The notes below the pieces were generated by a model that saw only the letters and a program-made list of their open reading frames with translations, did no database searches and had not been told where the DNA came from. Made by a program: the position numbers and the translations under genes. Of a DNA stretch of 64,000 nucleotides, positions 47,125-58,604 are shown one piece after another; the first letter of the stretch is position 1, and each line of letters opens with the position of its first letter. Source of the DNA: Cantharellus purpuraceus. Its lineage: Eukaryota; Basidiomycota; Agaricomycetes; Cantharellales; Hydnaceae. The stretch is from contig JALBUN010000045.1 of the NCBI GenBank assembly GCA_025174535.1, forward strand, positions 868,001 to 932,000, in the 5' to 3' direction.

Positions 47125-47844
47125 TCATGTGATAGACAGATTAGATTGAGGCCATGAATACGCCTATTGAACAAACCCATTTTATCAGAAGATGATGTAG
47201 GGTAACTTACCACCAAGGGGATTCCCGTTCCAAAATCAGGAAACGAACAATTACAGACTCATAAAAATGAAAGAAGGGGGCAGAGGGGGTGTTCTTTTAA
47301 TCCAGCACTAGATGTTTCAAAAGAATCGATGCATAGCACTAAGGACCGTTTCCCCGAGTCAATGAGTCTGTTGGTTAGGAAAGCCCAACCTCTGGATGTA
47401 TTTCACATGTATTGCAGATTTTAGACTGCCCAGTTTTTCAAGAATGTTCCAAGCAGCAGAAAGCCTGGGCTTCCGGCCCCCCGACAAATAGAAAACACAA
47501 TATCAGTTGTAGGTGTTGATTGAAATGCTCAACGTCAACAATAGACCCACCTTTTTTCCCAGGGAGCAGGAACACATGCTGGCATATCGACTGCTGTTCT
47601 TAATTGGCAGTTACAGTGGCAAGAGCAGAACGAAAGAACACGAGCGTCTACTAGAAGTTAGTAATCTATTAATTCTAGACTGTCTTCTTCGCGTGCTGTA
47701 TCGTCCACTGTTCTCTACGCTGATAGCAACGTTAATGGGTCTAAACTTGGGAGTATCCAAGTACATTAGCATCAAATAACCCGTGGGACCCCCGCCCTGC
47801 CTGGGGATACAACGTTCCCACCTTAGCGTATATACTTGTTCGTG
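47125..47844. other. Intergenic between the two M24 genes
   Basis: About 720 bp, no gene. The 40 bp before the next ATG contain tatata (47831-47836). Confidence 0.4.
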
Positions 47845-49550
47845 ATGCAACTCCTCCAACTCCTCCTGGCATTGGGGGTGGCTGCACAAAGCGTGTATTC
47901 TCAATTCCACCCAGAGCAGCCTGCCACGTATCCTAGTTTACCCAGCCTCCGGGAGCAGGTACCTGCTTTTCCTCGACTTGTGCTAATGGCTTTGCAAGAA
48001 AAGTTGATGGTGAGAAATAGGCTTCGATCCTCGATGGATGGACTGCGGAGAGGATTAAACATATACCGGAGCTCATGGCCAAGAATGGTGTTGAAGCCTG
48101 GTTGGTGCGTATCGATTTACTATCCTGCCCATGTTTGGGTGATACGTATTAATCCTTATGGCATATCCGACCAGATGAGCCGTGAGTCATTCTTAGAGCC
48201 CTTGACCAAGGAGATATCTCACATATTCTTAGAACGTGAATACGCAGAAGACACTGTGTTTTTTTCAATCAAGCCTGCAACTACTTTTGCCGCTCGCAGA
48301 AGAACAGTGTACCTCTTCCATAATGGCTCTGGATCGTTGCTGGGAAAACCGAACCCTCTCGTCTGGATTGATAATACTCCAGGTGTATGGAATGATGTCC
48401 GAGATATCCTGGAGCAGTACAATCCGCGCGCAATCGCGTTGAATATTAACCCTGACATTGCATTTGCCGACGGCATGCACGCCGGAGAGTTGGAACGCGT
48501 GTCTGAACAGCTGGGCGAGAAGTGGATGGACCGAACAGTTAGGCGGCCTATGCTTGCAGTGGAATATATGGCAAGGCGCATCCCGGGTCAGATCGAGTAC
48601 TACAGGAAATTACAGGAAATGGCTTGGGCCATGATCACCGAGGCGTTTAGCGAGAAAACCATTACACCAGGCACAACAACTACAGAAGTAAGAATCACTG
48701 CTCTGCTGTACATCTGACATTGGATGTAATTCATGTACAGGACGTGGAATGGTGGCTCCGAGATCAACTGCAAGCGTACAACGTCACGACGTGGTTCATG
48801 CCTAGTGTGACTGCCTTCCGTCCATCTTCCCGGCCGCCATCCAACTTCATCGAAGAAGGCGATATGTTACACACTGACTTTGGTATCACGTTCCTTGGGC
48901 TCAATACAGACACCCAGCATCTCGGTTATGTGCTTCGGAAAGGTGAGACGGACGTTCCAGAGGGGCTCAAAGCAGGACTACGGAGTAGCAACAGGATGCA
49001 AGAGATTGTTCGTGCTAAGATGCAGCCCGGAAAGACTGGCAACGAAGTCCTGCAAGAGTGTTTGGAGCAAATGGACACGGAAGGGATACAGGGAAAAGTG
49101 GTACGCTATATCAACTTTGTATAATACTTGATGGTGACTTTGCTCGTAGTATTCACACCCGATAGGTAGCTACTAGATATTACCGGCTTATTGACAAAGG
49201 CTGAATATTGCTTAGGTGATAGAGGGCATGCACCCGGTAGTCTGATAGGTGGGTAGACAGCTTGACCTTCCCAAGGATTGGTTGACCAGTGTCTAGGCAT
49301 GACGAACCTGCCATACAATGTTCCAGTCCTCGGAGATCTACCCATTCTGCTCCATACATACTACAGTGTCGAGCTCCTCGCAACTCATTTCGTTCCAGAA
49401 TGGAATGAGACTGTGAGCTTCATGCAAGAAGAAGACGTGTACTGGTCAGACGAGACGCAGGGCTGGGAATGGGTATGGGGGAGACAGGAACGATTTCACA
49501 CAGTCCGAACGTGGACAAGTGGTGAGGGGCCTGCATTGCACGTCCAGTAG
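47845..49550 (+). CDS. Secreted M24-family metallopeptidase, copy 2
   Basis: Starts MQLLQLLLALGVAAQSVYSQ (signal peptide) then FHPEQPATYPSLPSLREQ as in copy 1. It has the same exon layout and motifs: FSIKPATTFAARRRTVYLFH, ALNINPDIAFADGMHAGELE, HTDFGITFLGLNTDTQHLGY, RGHAPGSLIG, MTNLPYNVPVLGDLPIL and YYSVELLA. All five predicted metal ligands are kept. The exon 1 intron (from gtacct at about 47958) must be removed to read ILDGWTAERIKHIPELM. Copy 1 and 2 agree over most of the protein, so duplication is fairly recent but not fresh. Convergent with the MAPEG gene 70 bp on. Confidence 0.87.
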
Positions 49551-49620
49551 TCATTGGTGGCTGTCAGCAATGCAATTAATGGCGATCCCAAGTAAGTACA
49601 ATTTCTAGTCTTTTGGAAAA

Positions 49621-50307
49621 TCACAGGGTAGCGTATATAAGCTCGCCAACGGACCAGGTGGCCGTTAGGAGCAGGCCTATTGCAGCAGGCCCATTGAAAC
49701 CACCACGTCTGCGCTAGAAGAATAAGTATAAGCCTTACGATGGTGGGAATTGGCGTGTTGTAGTGCAAACCTTGCTCGGGTCTCCGGTCAGATATCCCAG
49801 GGTGTACATGACTCGCCCGAATAACCAAGTTACACCCAATCCTGCACTCAAGGTTGGATACTTGAGGCCACCCAACGATAGGAGGAAAAGAATCTGCGGC
49901 AATGTCTCCATCGTGTTTTGATGAGCACCTAGCAAAGACCCATGTCAGGCAAGACGTTGGAGTTGGCTAACGCTCTGTGTATCAACCCACGTTGAGCGCA
50001 GTTAAATTTCATTGCATCCTAGATGAACAGCCATTGAGTCGGCAAGGTTTTCCGCTGAAAGAACTGTAACACGAACCACAGACTTCTCAACCTCTGCTTT
50101 CTCGGCATAGGCTAAATAGTTGAGTAAAGCTCAGTGCGTGAGACCATGAAGACTTGGGAGGCTTTGCTTGCCTTGAGGGTAGGGGATTTTAGCCAGCCTC
50201 CTGTATTTACCTACGAGTATTGACTGCCACAACGACAGCCAGACTGCCCCCACCCCAGCAAGAAGAACATAGGCGTAGCGATCTGGTACAGATAGGGTGA
50301 GGGTCAT
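49621..50307 (-). CDS. Microsomal glutathione S-transferase (MAPEG, MGST3-like)
   Basis: Five exons (50172-50307, 50080-50111, 49991-50018, 49771-49928, 49621-49713) keep phase and give 148 residues, the usual MAPEG length. The product starts MTLTLSVPDRYAYVLLAGVG, carries KIPYPQAYAEKAEVEKS, the FNCAQRAHQNTMETLP motif, and LGYLTGDPSKR, and ends in a final helix (AAIGLLLTATWSVGELIY). Four membrane helices expected. MGST3-type enzymes conjugate glutathione or reduce lipid peroxides in the ER. The first intron (50112-50171) begins GCAAGC rather than GT: a GC-AG intron. Confidence 0.92.
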
Positions 50308-50733
50308 GATGTCAAACGTTATTGCTTTGAGTATAAGTGATGGTGTTGGAAGAGGTGCAAGTTCTGCAGTTGTTGAAGCGACATCATCATGCCTCTTGTT
50401 TTATATTTACAAGGCAACAAGTACCGAGGGACATTTTCACAATGCGTACGTGTATGCACACGCGTATGTATCCGTGCCGAATGCACACGCAACCAACGGA
50501 AATCGCCAGAAGCCTTGATCGAACCAAGATCCAAAATCCTAAAGCGTTATGTAATACGGATTATTCACATGTTTACACTAGAAATGTGTATCCTTGCCCG
50601 TCGGATTGAGCGGCCCCCTGTCAAGCACCGTAATGTTCCGCACGGTCAAGGAACTGGCATGTCAAGGAGACATACATTTAGAAGTAATCAACACGAATCA
50701 GGAACGATACTCAGTCAGCGCAGTAAGCCCACA
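50308..50733. other. Intergenic, upstream of the MAPEG gene
   Basis: About 430 bp between the MAPEG start (minus) and the VPS17 stop (minus). No frame of note. Confidence 0.4.
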
Positions 50734-52865
50734 TCAAAGAAAATTAGCAAGCTTTGCTGCAGCCTCCCGCGCATCCAATCGACGTGGTGTTGGCTCCACT
50801 CGCACTGATGCAGCCAGCGGGTGATGGCCATTTTGTCCATTTGTGTTCGCCCGATTGACTAGCGATCCCGATGTTGTTGAACGTTCAAGGGTCTGTGCCT
50901 GACTGGGCGACAGCAGTGGATCACTGGACGGTGTGATAAACATCGACTTCGTTCCATCGATTCGATCAGCACTAAGTGGTGGACGCGGTGCGGGTGGGCT
51001 TGAGCTAGGCATAGCAGGGTTAAGAGACCCCGGGGTCGTCGGGGGCTGCAGAGGACCTGGGGGTGGTGTCTTGGGTGCTTTTGGTTGTGCTCGGGGGGGC
51101 GTGCTCGCTCTCACTGGAGGGGAAGGGGCTTTGATTGGTGCTGGTGCGGGCGCCTTCCTCGCTGCGTTGTTGAAATCTGGTCGGAGAGACTCCAGCTCTC
51201 GTAGCAACTGCTTCTCGTACATGACCGTGGACCGTGCATGCTCGACCAGAGCCGCGGTCATATCTTCTTGCGACATGCGCGAGTGTCTATGTAGCGCTCG
51301 GTGAAGGTTTTGGGAAATACCATCCACCCTTCGGGCAAGCAGTTGTTCATATTTATTTGCCTCGATACATGAGTCAACAGCAGGGAAATATAGAGTGCAA
51401 TGAAGTACATTACCTCCTCCATTTCTTCAAGCGCTTCATCTACCCTATCGGGGCGAATATTTGAGCTAGCTTTCAAACGCTCAATGTGCCGTCGTTTGGC
51501 AATCGTAGTCTTCACTGCCGCTTGATGCTCTTCCAAGACGGAGGTACGTTGCTGGAGTGTTTCCTTAATATCGCAGTCAGACTCATGCACGCGGCAACAA
51601 CCGAGTAGACTTTATACCTTTGCTGACTTGGCGTTCAGGCCTTGGTATCCCAGCGAGTCTGCCAGGATGACGCATTCGCTGATGGCCTACAGTCACGGTG
51701 AGCGACATCAAGTGAGCATTCATCGCTTTCCGCAAAACATACCTGGGCCTGGTCAAGATCGGCCAAACTATGCCAGGTCCGTCCAAACTTCTTCATTGCG
51801 GAGGCTAGCGGCGGATGTGCCTCTGTTGCAGCCACATTTACCAGCTTATTCCCCATCTCAGAGTGAGCCAGTGCCAGTGCTACAGGACATGGGCATCATG
51901 AAGTTCACGACCGCACCTCAACATGCCAAATAACTTGCCTTTACGCGCCCTCGCCAGCCGGTCAACGGACTTTGCAGAGTCAAAGTACTGTGTCTCGAGA
52001 CGGGTCAGCTCGAAACGGGCTCTCTGAAGCTCTTCATCTTCATCAGGGACACCACGCTTGATAAGACTGAATCCAGAGTTCGTCTTTCGTCTTGGGCGTA
52101 CAGTTGGTTGGTACTGTGGTTAAAATGGTTACTAGACAAGTCAATTACAGAAAATGAGAATACGCACACCAAAGTCATTATCGATAAAAGAACGGAGCTC
52201 CTCGTCCTGTAATAGAATCGGGTCTTCGCAAATTCGCGTTAACCACCGCTGCAACATGACTTTCACTAGACGGTCATCTATAGCAAGCACCTCAACACTT
52301 GGCTTGCACAATGGTCCAAGATAGTATACATACCCTCATCATCCGATGGAGCAGATGTCTGAGCAAGAGGGAGGGCGGGGATGATGGTCTGAGGGTTGCT
52401 GTATATGATTTGTTCCGCAAACTGTTGGAATTCAAAATAGGACCGCGAGACGTTGCGATACGTTTGACCCGTAAAGTTGGGCAAGTTCGTCTACACACCC
52501 CCATGAGTCGCTCTTTTTTATGAGATATATAGCTACTGCAACCCCACCTGTGCATCAAATCGGACAAGAATGTCCCTCCTGTTCCTGTCCAAGCCCGTGA
52601 TCCTCACCCTCAGATACGGCTCGTTACGTTCAAACTTCGTGCCATTTGTAGCCTTATTCGAAATGGGAGAGATGAGTCCAGGCTCTGGCTGGCCGTATAT
52701 CTGCGGTTCCCGGCCAAACGGGCCTGTATTAGACGAGCTTGACGGGGTTGGGGAGGTCGGTTTGACAAGTGTCGGATGTGGATCATTTGGCGTGTGTGGT
52801 GTAGTAGGCCATGGGGGAGTATCCGACGGTTCAGAAGCGAAACCAGAGTTCAAAGGGTCGTACAT
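50734..52865 (-). CDS. VPS17: Sorting nexin VPS17 (PX-BAR, retromer)
   Basis: The first ATG is 52865 (MYDPLNSGFASEPSDTPPW). After a Pro-rich leader comes the PX domain: EPYLRVRITGLDRNRRDILV, RFDAQTNLPNFTGQTYRNVS, SYFEFQQFAEQIIYSNPQT and ALPLAQTSAPSDDEG. The linker has LQRWLTRICEDPILLQDEEL and QPTVRPRRKTNSGFSLIKRG, then the BAR coiled coil (LQRARFELTRLETQYFDSAK, VAATEAHPPLASAMKKFG, LLARRVDGISQNLHRALH) and a long Pro/Ser tail ending KLANFL at 50734. VPS17 pairs with VPS5 to tubulate endosomes for retromer retrieval of cargo to the Golgi. About seven exons. The C-terminal tail (residues after about 560) is longer than in yeast. Confidence 0.92.
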
Positions 52866-53021
52866 GGTATCTAGAATGAATAAAGCACCCAAAGTTTCGT
52901 GCCAGGCTAGCACGCCGCTCTAGCGCCGGTGTCGGAGTCTTGCTCCGAATATTTAATTGCACAACCAATCATAGTTCTCCTCGCAGAGTATTTAATTATC
53001 ATACACGAAGCCAAAGAAATA

Positions 53022-55347
53022 TCAAGTCTGCAGAGATGCCCAATAAGATCCGTTTGGCCACTCGTGGGTCTTGATGCTTTCCTGGTGGAGTTCGATGCTG
53101 TTGGAATGTGCGTTACTAAAGACACTGCATACTCGTGATAGTTATTTGTCACCTGTATCCTTCATCGGGATGGTCTGGCACATTGTAGCACCCCTGGCCA
53201 TTCACAGACACCGCGTAGACGAAATTTTCGTGCAAGTGGTCGGCAAACTGAGAATAGACAATCAGCAGCTGCAAATAAGTTCATCAGTAACTCTCACCCT
53301 ATACAAGTAAATGTAAGTAACAGTCAGTGCTGAGATGATGGCACGTACTCCAGGACGTTCCTCTCGAAGGACCCGGAGATGGCAATATAGTCGATCAAGC
53401 TGACACAAAACATATAAGATGAAGTATAATCGCGCGAGTGATCCCATACCTCAAGTGAATCGTGTACTGGCACAATCCTACTCCTCCAGAGTGTGGACAA
53501 ACAGGGACACCAAACCTATAGTGGTGCGATTCATAATTCCAATAACCTGCACAGCAATCCAATTCCACGTACTTTGCAGCCATCAACAACACACTTAACA
53601 CTTCCGTGACACCTGAGAGTCTGCAAGAATCTATCTGGCAGACGTCTATAGCTTCCGCTTGGAGTAGCTGCTTGAAAACTATGCGGTTGTGTGCATGCTC
53701 TCCCGTCGCAACACCAATTCCATGGGGTTTCAGGGCCTTCCTTATGGCTGCATGTCCCAGGATATCGTCGGGAGCTGTAGGTTCTTCGATGAACCTACAC
53801 CTTGTGGTTAGGCAATAGACCAAGGACGGCGTAGACTGAATTACCATGGCTTGGCCCCCTTTAAGGCAGTGACGTAGTCAATAGATTCTTGTACGTCCCA
53901 AACCTATACCACAAGTCAAATTCAATGTCGGACGAATACATCAAAAGCACATGTGACAAACCTGGTTAGCATCGATCATCATTACTGTTCCCATCGGTCC
54001 AGCATTCTTTCCAACGAGCCTCTCGGGAGCGGGAGGGGTATACGCCTTTGGGAAGTTGCTAGGATCATCGATGATTGACCGCATAATCTTTGAGCGGCGC
54101 AGGTCCGATTCGAGGGACGCGCCAACTTTCATCTGTCGATACAATTGAATACCTGTTGAGGGTGCAACAATAGAAAAGCTCGCCTTGAAATGAGTGAATC
54201 CTCGTTCTATGGCCTCTCGAGTAAGTCTGGCCACCTTCTCATCATCATAACCTGTTACTCAAGATCGTATGTAAATATATACGGATGCCCGGGATCAACG
54301 CACGGAGCCAGCCTGCGGAGGTTACATATGCGGGATATCTACCGAAACAACTTCAGAATCCCCTAGTGAATCATGATATAGAAATGAGCATACCCCTTCT
54401 CGCGAGCAATCTTTTCTCGCTCTGCCTTTCCAGACGCTTTGGCCTTGAGCAAATCCAGAGCTTCTGCCGGCGTGATAGCATCCGTGATATACCTAACAAC
54501 ACGTACTGTGAGCACCATAATTCCACTTTCTTCCACTTTCAAGCAGACGTCATGCCTGAAAGTCGTTGAATTGACTAGCTCCTCCTATAACACCGGTCAA
54601 TTTCAAAACATCAACACATCGAACACGCATACAGGACTCATATCAACGATCAACTTCCAAAGGGGCTTCTTTCTCGACTTTGCGTAGAGGTCCCATATCG
54701 CATTATTGACGGCTGCTGTGGCGATGGCTATGACACCCTTCTCTGGGCCAATCCTTGAAAGGCATCCATTGCACAACCGTACCAAATCCTAGAAAACGGA
54801 ATCTAACCAGCGTAGCTGAGGATCTCCAACCAGATCATCCCATGTCTTGCCCATGTTTGAAAACATCACTTCAAGGTCTTTGCCTACAATGCGCTTGGCT
54901 ACTTGCTGGATCGCCATGCATACCTTTGGGGGAGGGCGTTAAAGGGTGACCAAGAACATAAGCTGAGGGCTTACAATATCGTTCCCGCGTCCTAATAGCC
55001 ATACGAAGAATGAGATGAGAATTAAAAGCGGAAGTGCAGAGGAAATGTGCAGGGCATATATGTACATACCGATGGTAAACGTTTGACCGTATCCCGTCAG
55101 CCCGGCATCCGACGTATTCAGTACAATATATGCGGAGGAGTAGTCGCACTCTGTATTCCTGTCATAACATGTCAACAACATAAACCTGACACCAGAACAA
55201 TCGGACAACTCACATGGCGTCCGTTCCATCTCCCTGCACGTTCGTAGGAAACCTGACATCTCAAGGACCGTTCTTGTCAAGCTAGACGAACTGAAAGACA
55301 CGAAGGTCCGCCTTACCATGAGTCGTGAAGCCTGTGATGATGGCCAT
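53022..55347 (-). CDS. Enolase-superfamily dehydratase (ENOSF1 / L-fuconate dehydratase-like)
   Basis: The start is [20 protein letters not shown], with the ATG at 55347; [20 protein letters not shown] and FTIGRGNDIV follow. The catalytic barrel has the KxK motif (FKMKVGAS after splicing), metal ligands Asp in [11 protein letters not shown], Glu in [11 protein letters not shown] and Glu in [14 protein letters not shown], and the His of [10 protein letters not shown]. The C-terminus reads [26 protein letters not shown] and [19 protein letters not shown], ending at 53022. At least nine exons. Family members dehydrate L-fuconate and related sugar acids. The intron splitting the KxK motif (54133-54183) begins GCGAGC, and reading through it would insert 17 residues in frame. 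Convergence and spacing suggest no operon-like link with neighbours. Confidence 0.88.
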
Positions 55348-55570
55348 GAATGAAGAAGAGATTGCGCAGATTGTCACATTACCTCGGGGGCACAACCCGT
55401 ACTGTAGCAGGCTCGTGTGGCGGCCCGGAGGACGTCATGGCACGTGATGCAGACAGTCACCCCAGATAAGCATAAGCATAAGTCTAGTATTCCACAAATC
55501 CGAACTAAGAAAACAACACAATGTAAGAAACTAGATAGAATATAAATCTGATAAATAACCAGATGCGATA

Positions 55571-57019
55571 TTATTGCGCAGAGGGCGGAGGAACCGTGAG
55601 CATATGTCCCATGCGGTCGACCTTTGTCCGTAAATATTTCTCCAGCTCCTCTCCGTGCGCAGCGCCAGCACCAATGAGCGTGACGCCCGTGGCACGCACC
55701 TCCGTGCCGCCCTCGACGTGCGGGTGGTCGTGCTGCCGACACTGCCAACTCCGAGGCACCATCCCGACGCGCTCAACAATGCGCACACCCTCGTTCTGCA
55801 GCGCGCGCACCTTGTCAGGGTTATTAGTCAAAAGCCGCACACCATCCTCGCCGTCCATGCCAAGGTCTCTCAGTATAGCACCAGCGATCTCGTACCCGCG
55901 TTCGTCTGCGCCGTGCCCAAGCATCAAGTTGGCTGTCACGGTGTCGTGGCCCATGTCTTGCAGGTTATATGCACGCAGCTTGGATAGCAAGCCAATCCCA
56001 CGGCCTTCTTGACGCATATATACAACCACGCCACGTCCAGGAACAGTTCTGTTCCCTGAACCAGCAACGGGGAGAGGAAGCGATATCAAACGCAGAGCTT
56101 CATCGAGTTGCTCGCCGCAATCACAGCGCATGCTGCCGATAGTCTCGCCGGTGAAGCATTCGCTGTGAATGCGTACCAAAGGTGCTGGAACCAGAACTTG
56201 GGATGTAGGTTCGAGCGGTCCAGGTGATTTTGATGAGGGTATGCGAGTGGTTGACGTGAGTCTGCCAACGTATGCGCCGCGCACAATTCGGTCCGTGTCA
56301 GACTCCATCGAGCTCCATGTTGCGTCGAGGCTCCGGCTACGGATTGCCGATAGATGATGGTGGTCTGTATCCTCGAGCTGAGCAGTGTCAACGACAATGG
56401 CAAGGTGTTCCTTGTTGTCTCGGTTATTGCGATAGAGGTGAAGGAATGCGGGACCATGCGGCGTAGGTATACGGGCACGTGAGAGACACTGCACTTGTAC
56501 AGCAGGGTTGGTCGCATCTAACGGAGGAGGCGTGAAGTTGACCATAGACTTCCCCGTTCCGTGTAACAGCTCTAGCTCATCCCCAGGGACAGGGCTTTGT
56601 AAGTCTGGAGTAATGGGCAACCTTGCTGTCCTGTTCAATTTCCTCTCTTCGCCCAGCCGCTGGCTCCGTGGTGCCTGCTTGCTCACGTACCGCGGAGCAT
56701 ATTCGTTCTCCTCCGCTTCCTCTCCCTCCCACTGCGACCAGACCTGTTCTTGACCAAAGTCCAATGCTGCGGGGAAGAAATCATGGTGATAATGGTGCCG
56801 GGTAACATGTGGCCCTGAAGCGGCTGCTGCTGCAAATAAGAGGGGATCTAGAGGTGCATCTCTGCGGCTCCAGCTCTGCGACTTGGGGTGTGCGTGCAAG
56901 TAGGGCTCGCCGTGTGGTGCTATCATACCGTCAAGAAATGACAGGTCGGCCTCTGTAATCTCGACGTGGGGAATTGGGCCCACTGGTGGTGTAACTGGGA
57001 GTTCAGCGACAGAAGGCAT
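55571..57019 (-). CDS. RIB1: GTP cyclohydrolase II (riboflavin synthesis)
   Basis: A single-exon 482-residue frame. The catalytic domain spans about residues 275-460: zinc Cys ligands in HSECFTGETIGSMRCDCGEQ, RQEGRGIGLLSKLRAYNLQD, TVTANLMLGHGADERGYEIA and LLTNNPDKVRALQNEGV. It opens the imidazole ring of GTP, the first step of riboflavin synthesis. The N-terminal 270 residues are a fungal extension with His/Arg-rich and acidic stretches (HHYHHDFF) that bacterial RibA (about 200 residues) lacks. The lack of introns is unusual here; neighbours are intron-dense. Confidence 0.95.
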   Translation of the reverse strand: MPSVAELPVTPPVGPIPHVEITEADLSFLDGMIAPHGEPYLHAHPKSQSWSRRDAPLDPLLFAAAAASGPHVTRHHYHHDFFPAALDFGQEQVWSQWEGEEAEENEYAPRYVSKQAPRSQRLGEERKLNRTARLPITPDLQSPVPGDELELLHGTGKSMVNFTPPPLDATNPAVQVQCLSRARIPTPHGPAFLHLYRNNRDNKEHLAIVVDTAQLEDTDHHHLSAIRSRSLDATWSSMESDTDRIVRGAYVGRLTSTTRIPSSKSPGPLEPTSQVLVPAPLVRIHSECFTGETIGSMRCDCGEQLDEALRLISLPLPVAGSGNRTVPGRGVVVYMRQEGRGIGLLSKLRAYNLQDMGHDTVTANLMLGHGADERGYEIAGAILRDLGMDGEDGVRLLTNNPDKVRALQNEGVRIVERVGMVPRSWQCRQHDHPHVEGGTEVRATGVTLIGAGAAHGEELEKYLRTKVDRMGHMLTVPPPSAQ

Positions 57020-58604
57020 TTTAAAAGACTGGTCTTTGCGATAGCGTTAGAGTAAACGCAAACCCTTGAGACTGTGCTCTACAGCAGACGCTTGGGAGGC
57101 AGGGTTCCTTTAAACCCGGCAAAAGTCTCCCGGTGCTTATCGAGCGCTTACACGTACCGTTTGCGTTTATCCGCAGACCTCATGTAACACACTTACCAAC
57201 TGACGCGAATCATCGGTATATACGTGATCAACCGCTTTCTTTCCCTAGATGATGTTCACCACATCCGGTGAGGTGGGGTGGAACGTGTATTTCTGTTCTG
57301 GCCTCAACACGGGTTTTTTGAACTGTGATTTCCTGTGCGTCCATTTCTGACCCTCATAGCTATCTACTGTTGATACAGTCTCTCCAGAGCTACCCCGATA
57401 GAGCTGCGACATGTCTATATAGTTATTCCGAAAGTGCCAGAATCGGTCTTCTTTCCATAACGATCATCCGAAGTCGGCTTCCCAGGTCCCTCTCTTGGGT
57501 GTCTGGGTGCCAGGGTACGCTTGCGAGCGCATCAAGTTAGGTTCCGGTGCCACTCGCATTGCAAAGTTCCACCACACATGGCATCCAATACCTTTACGTG
57601 CCGTTCTGGATATTCACCCTATCTTATGGATACAATCGTCTCCCGCGTCTCGAATTTGTCTTTCTGCCTTACCAACTGCTGCAGACGCTGGCCTCCACCT
57701 CCGCGGGATAAATGGCCAGGGCTCTCCAGTCAGGCGTAGATTGTTCACCTATTTGTCAGATGGCTTCATGAACAGTTCCATTTGTAAGGCAGAAGACGAT
57801 CAAAACGCATAGGAATCAATGCACATTCACGCCATTGCAAATCAAGCGCGATGGCTGCAGCGTGTCCACCGGAATGGTCATGCTCCAGTTCTCTTGAGTC
57901 GAGACTCGTTACGCGCACATAGCCTCAGCCAATGCAATGCAGACTATGATTGGCGACAGGAGCATGATAGCGTCCACTGCTCGGAGAAATGAGGACGTAC
58001 ATTCCATGATGTATCGGTTTAGCAGCTCCGCGGTACCACTCTTCTGCGTTGTTAGCTTGTGAAGATCATGCTTCGCATCACCACCCCTTGGCTCGGCTAT
58101 CTAGGCCTGGCTAGTTCAGCTCGAACCGAAAGAATTTCGAGTTGAATTTGTTCACAAAGGCTGGTAGAGACTGATACAGCATCGGGTTCCTTGATCAAAC
58201 CGCAGGTTTTCAACTTGCGAAGGGAAATACTTGATGCTAGCGGGTCTTTCTCTATATCAAGTACTGGTATTGTTAAAAAATCCACAATCTAAGGCAACAA
58301 CCGGGGGGCAAAACCTGCTAGGGTAGCAGGACTTGGACATCTATAGAATGTCTAAGCTCTTGAAAAAGGTATTAGTAGATGAAATAAATTAAAGCACTGA
58401 AAGGATAGTATTTGAATAGATGAGTCATTTCAGCGCTTGTCTTTAGATCGGGCGTCTACGGTTAGATCACATTGTACGAGGTTGGTTATACGCAACCTCA
58501 CTGCTAGATTTCATCTACGCTTGATTTTCTGCTACAGACAGAGCAGGCTCTCAAATCGCGCACGAGTTCCCGTCTTTGGACTGTTCCATTGGGAACGAAA
58601 TTCC
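57020..58604. other. Intergenic, divergent promoters of RIB1 and PP2C
   Basis: About 1.6 kb between two divergent genes. Short frames only; none with motifs. No RNA gene or riboswitch-like fold was recognised, including near RIB1 where an FMN element might be sought. Confidence 0.5.

Noticed and set aside
57020..57200. FMN-type riboswitch before RIB1
   Set aside because: No conserved FMN aptamer segments were seen, and fungi are not known to use it.
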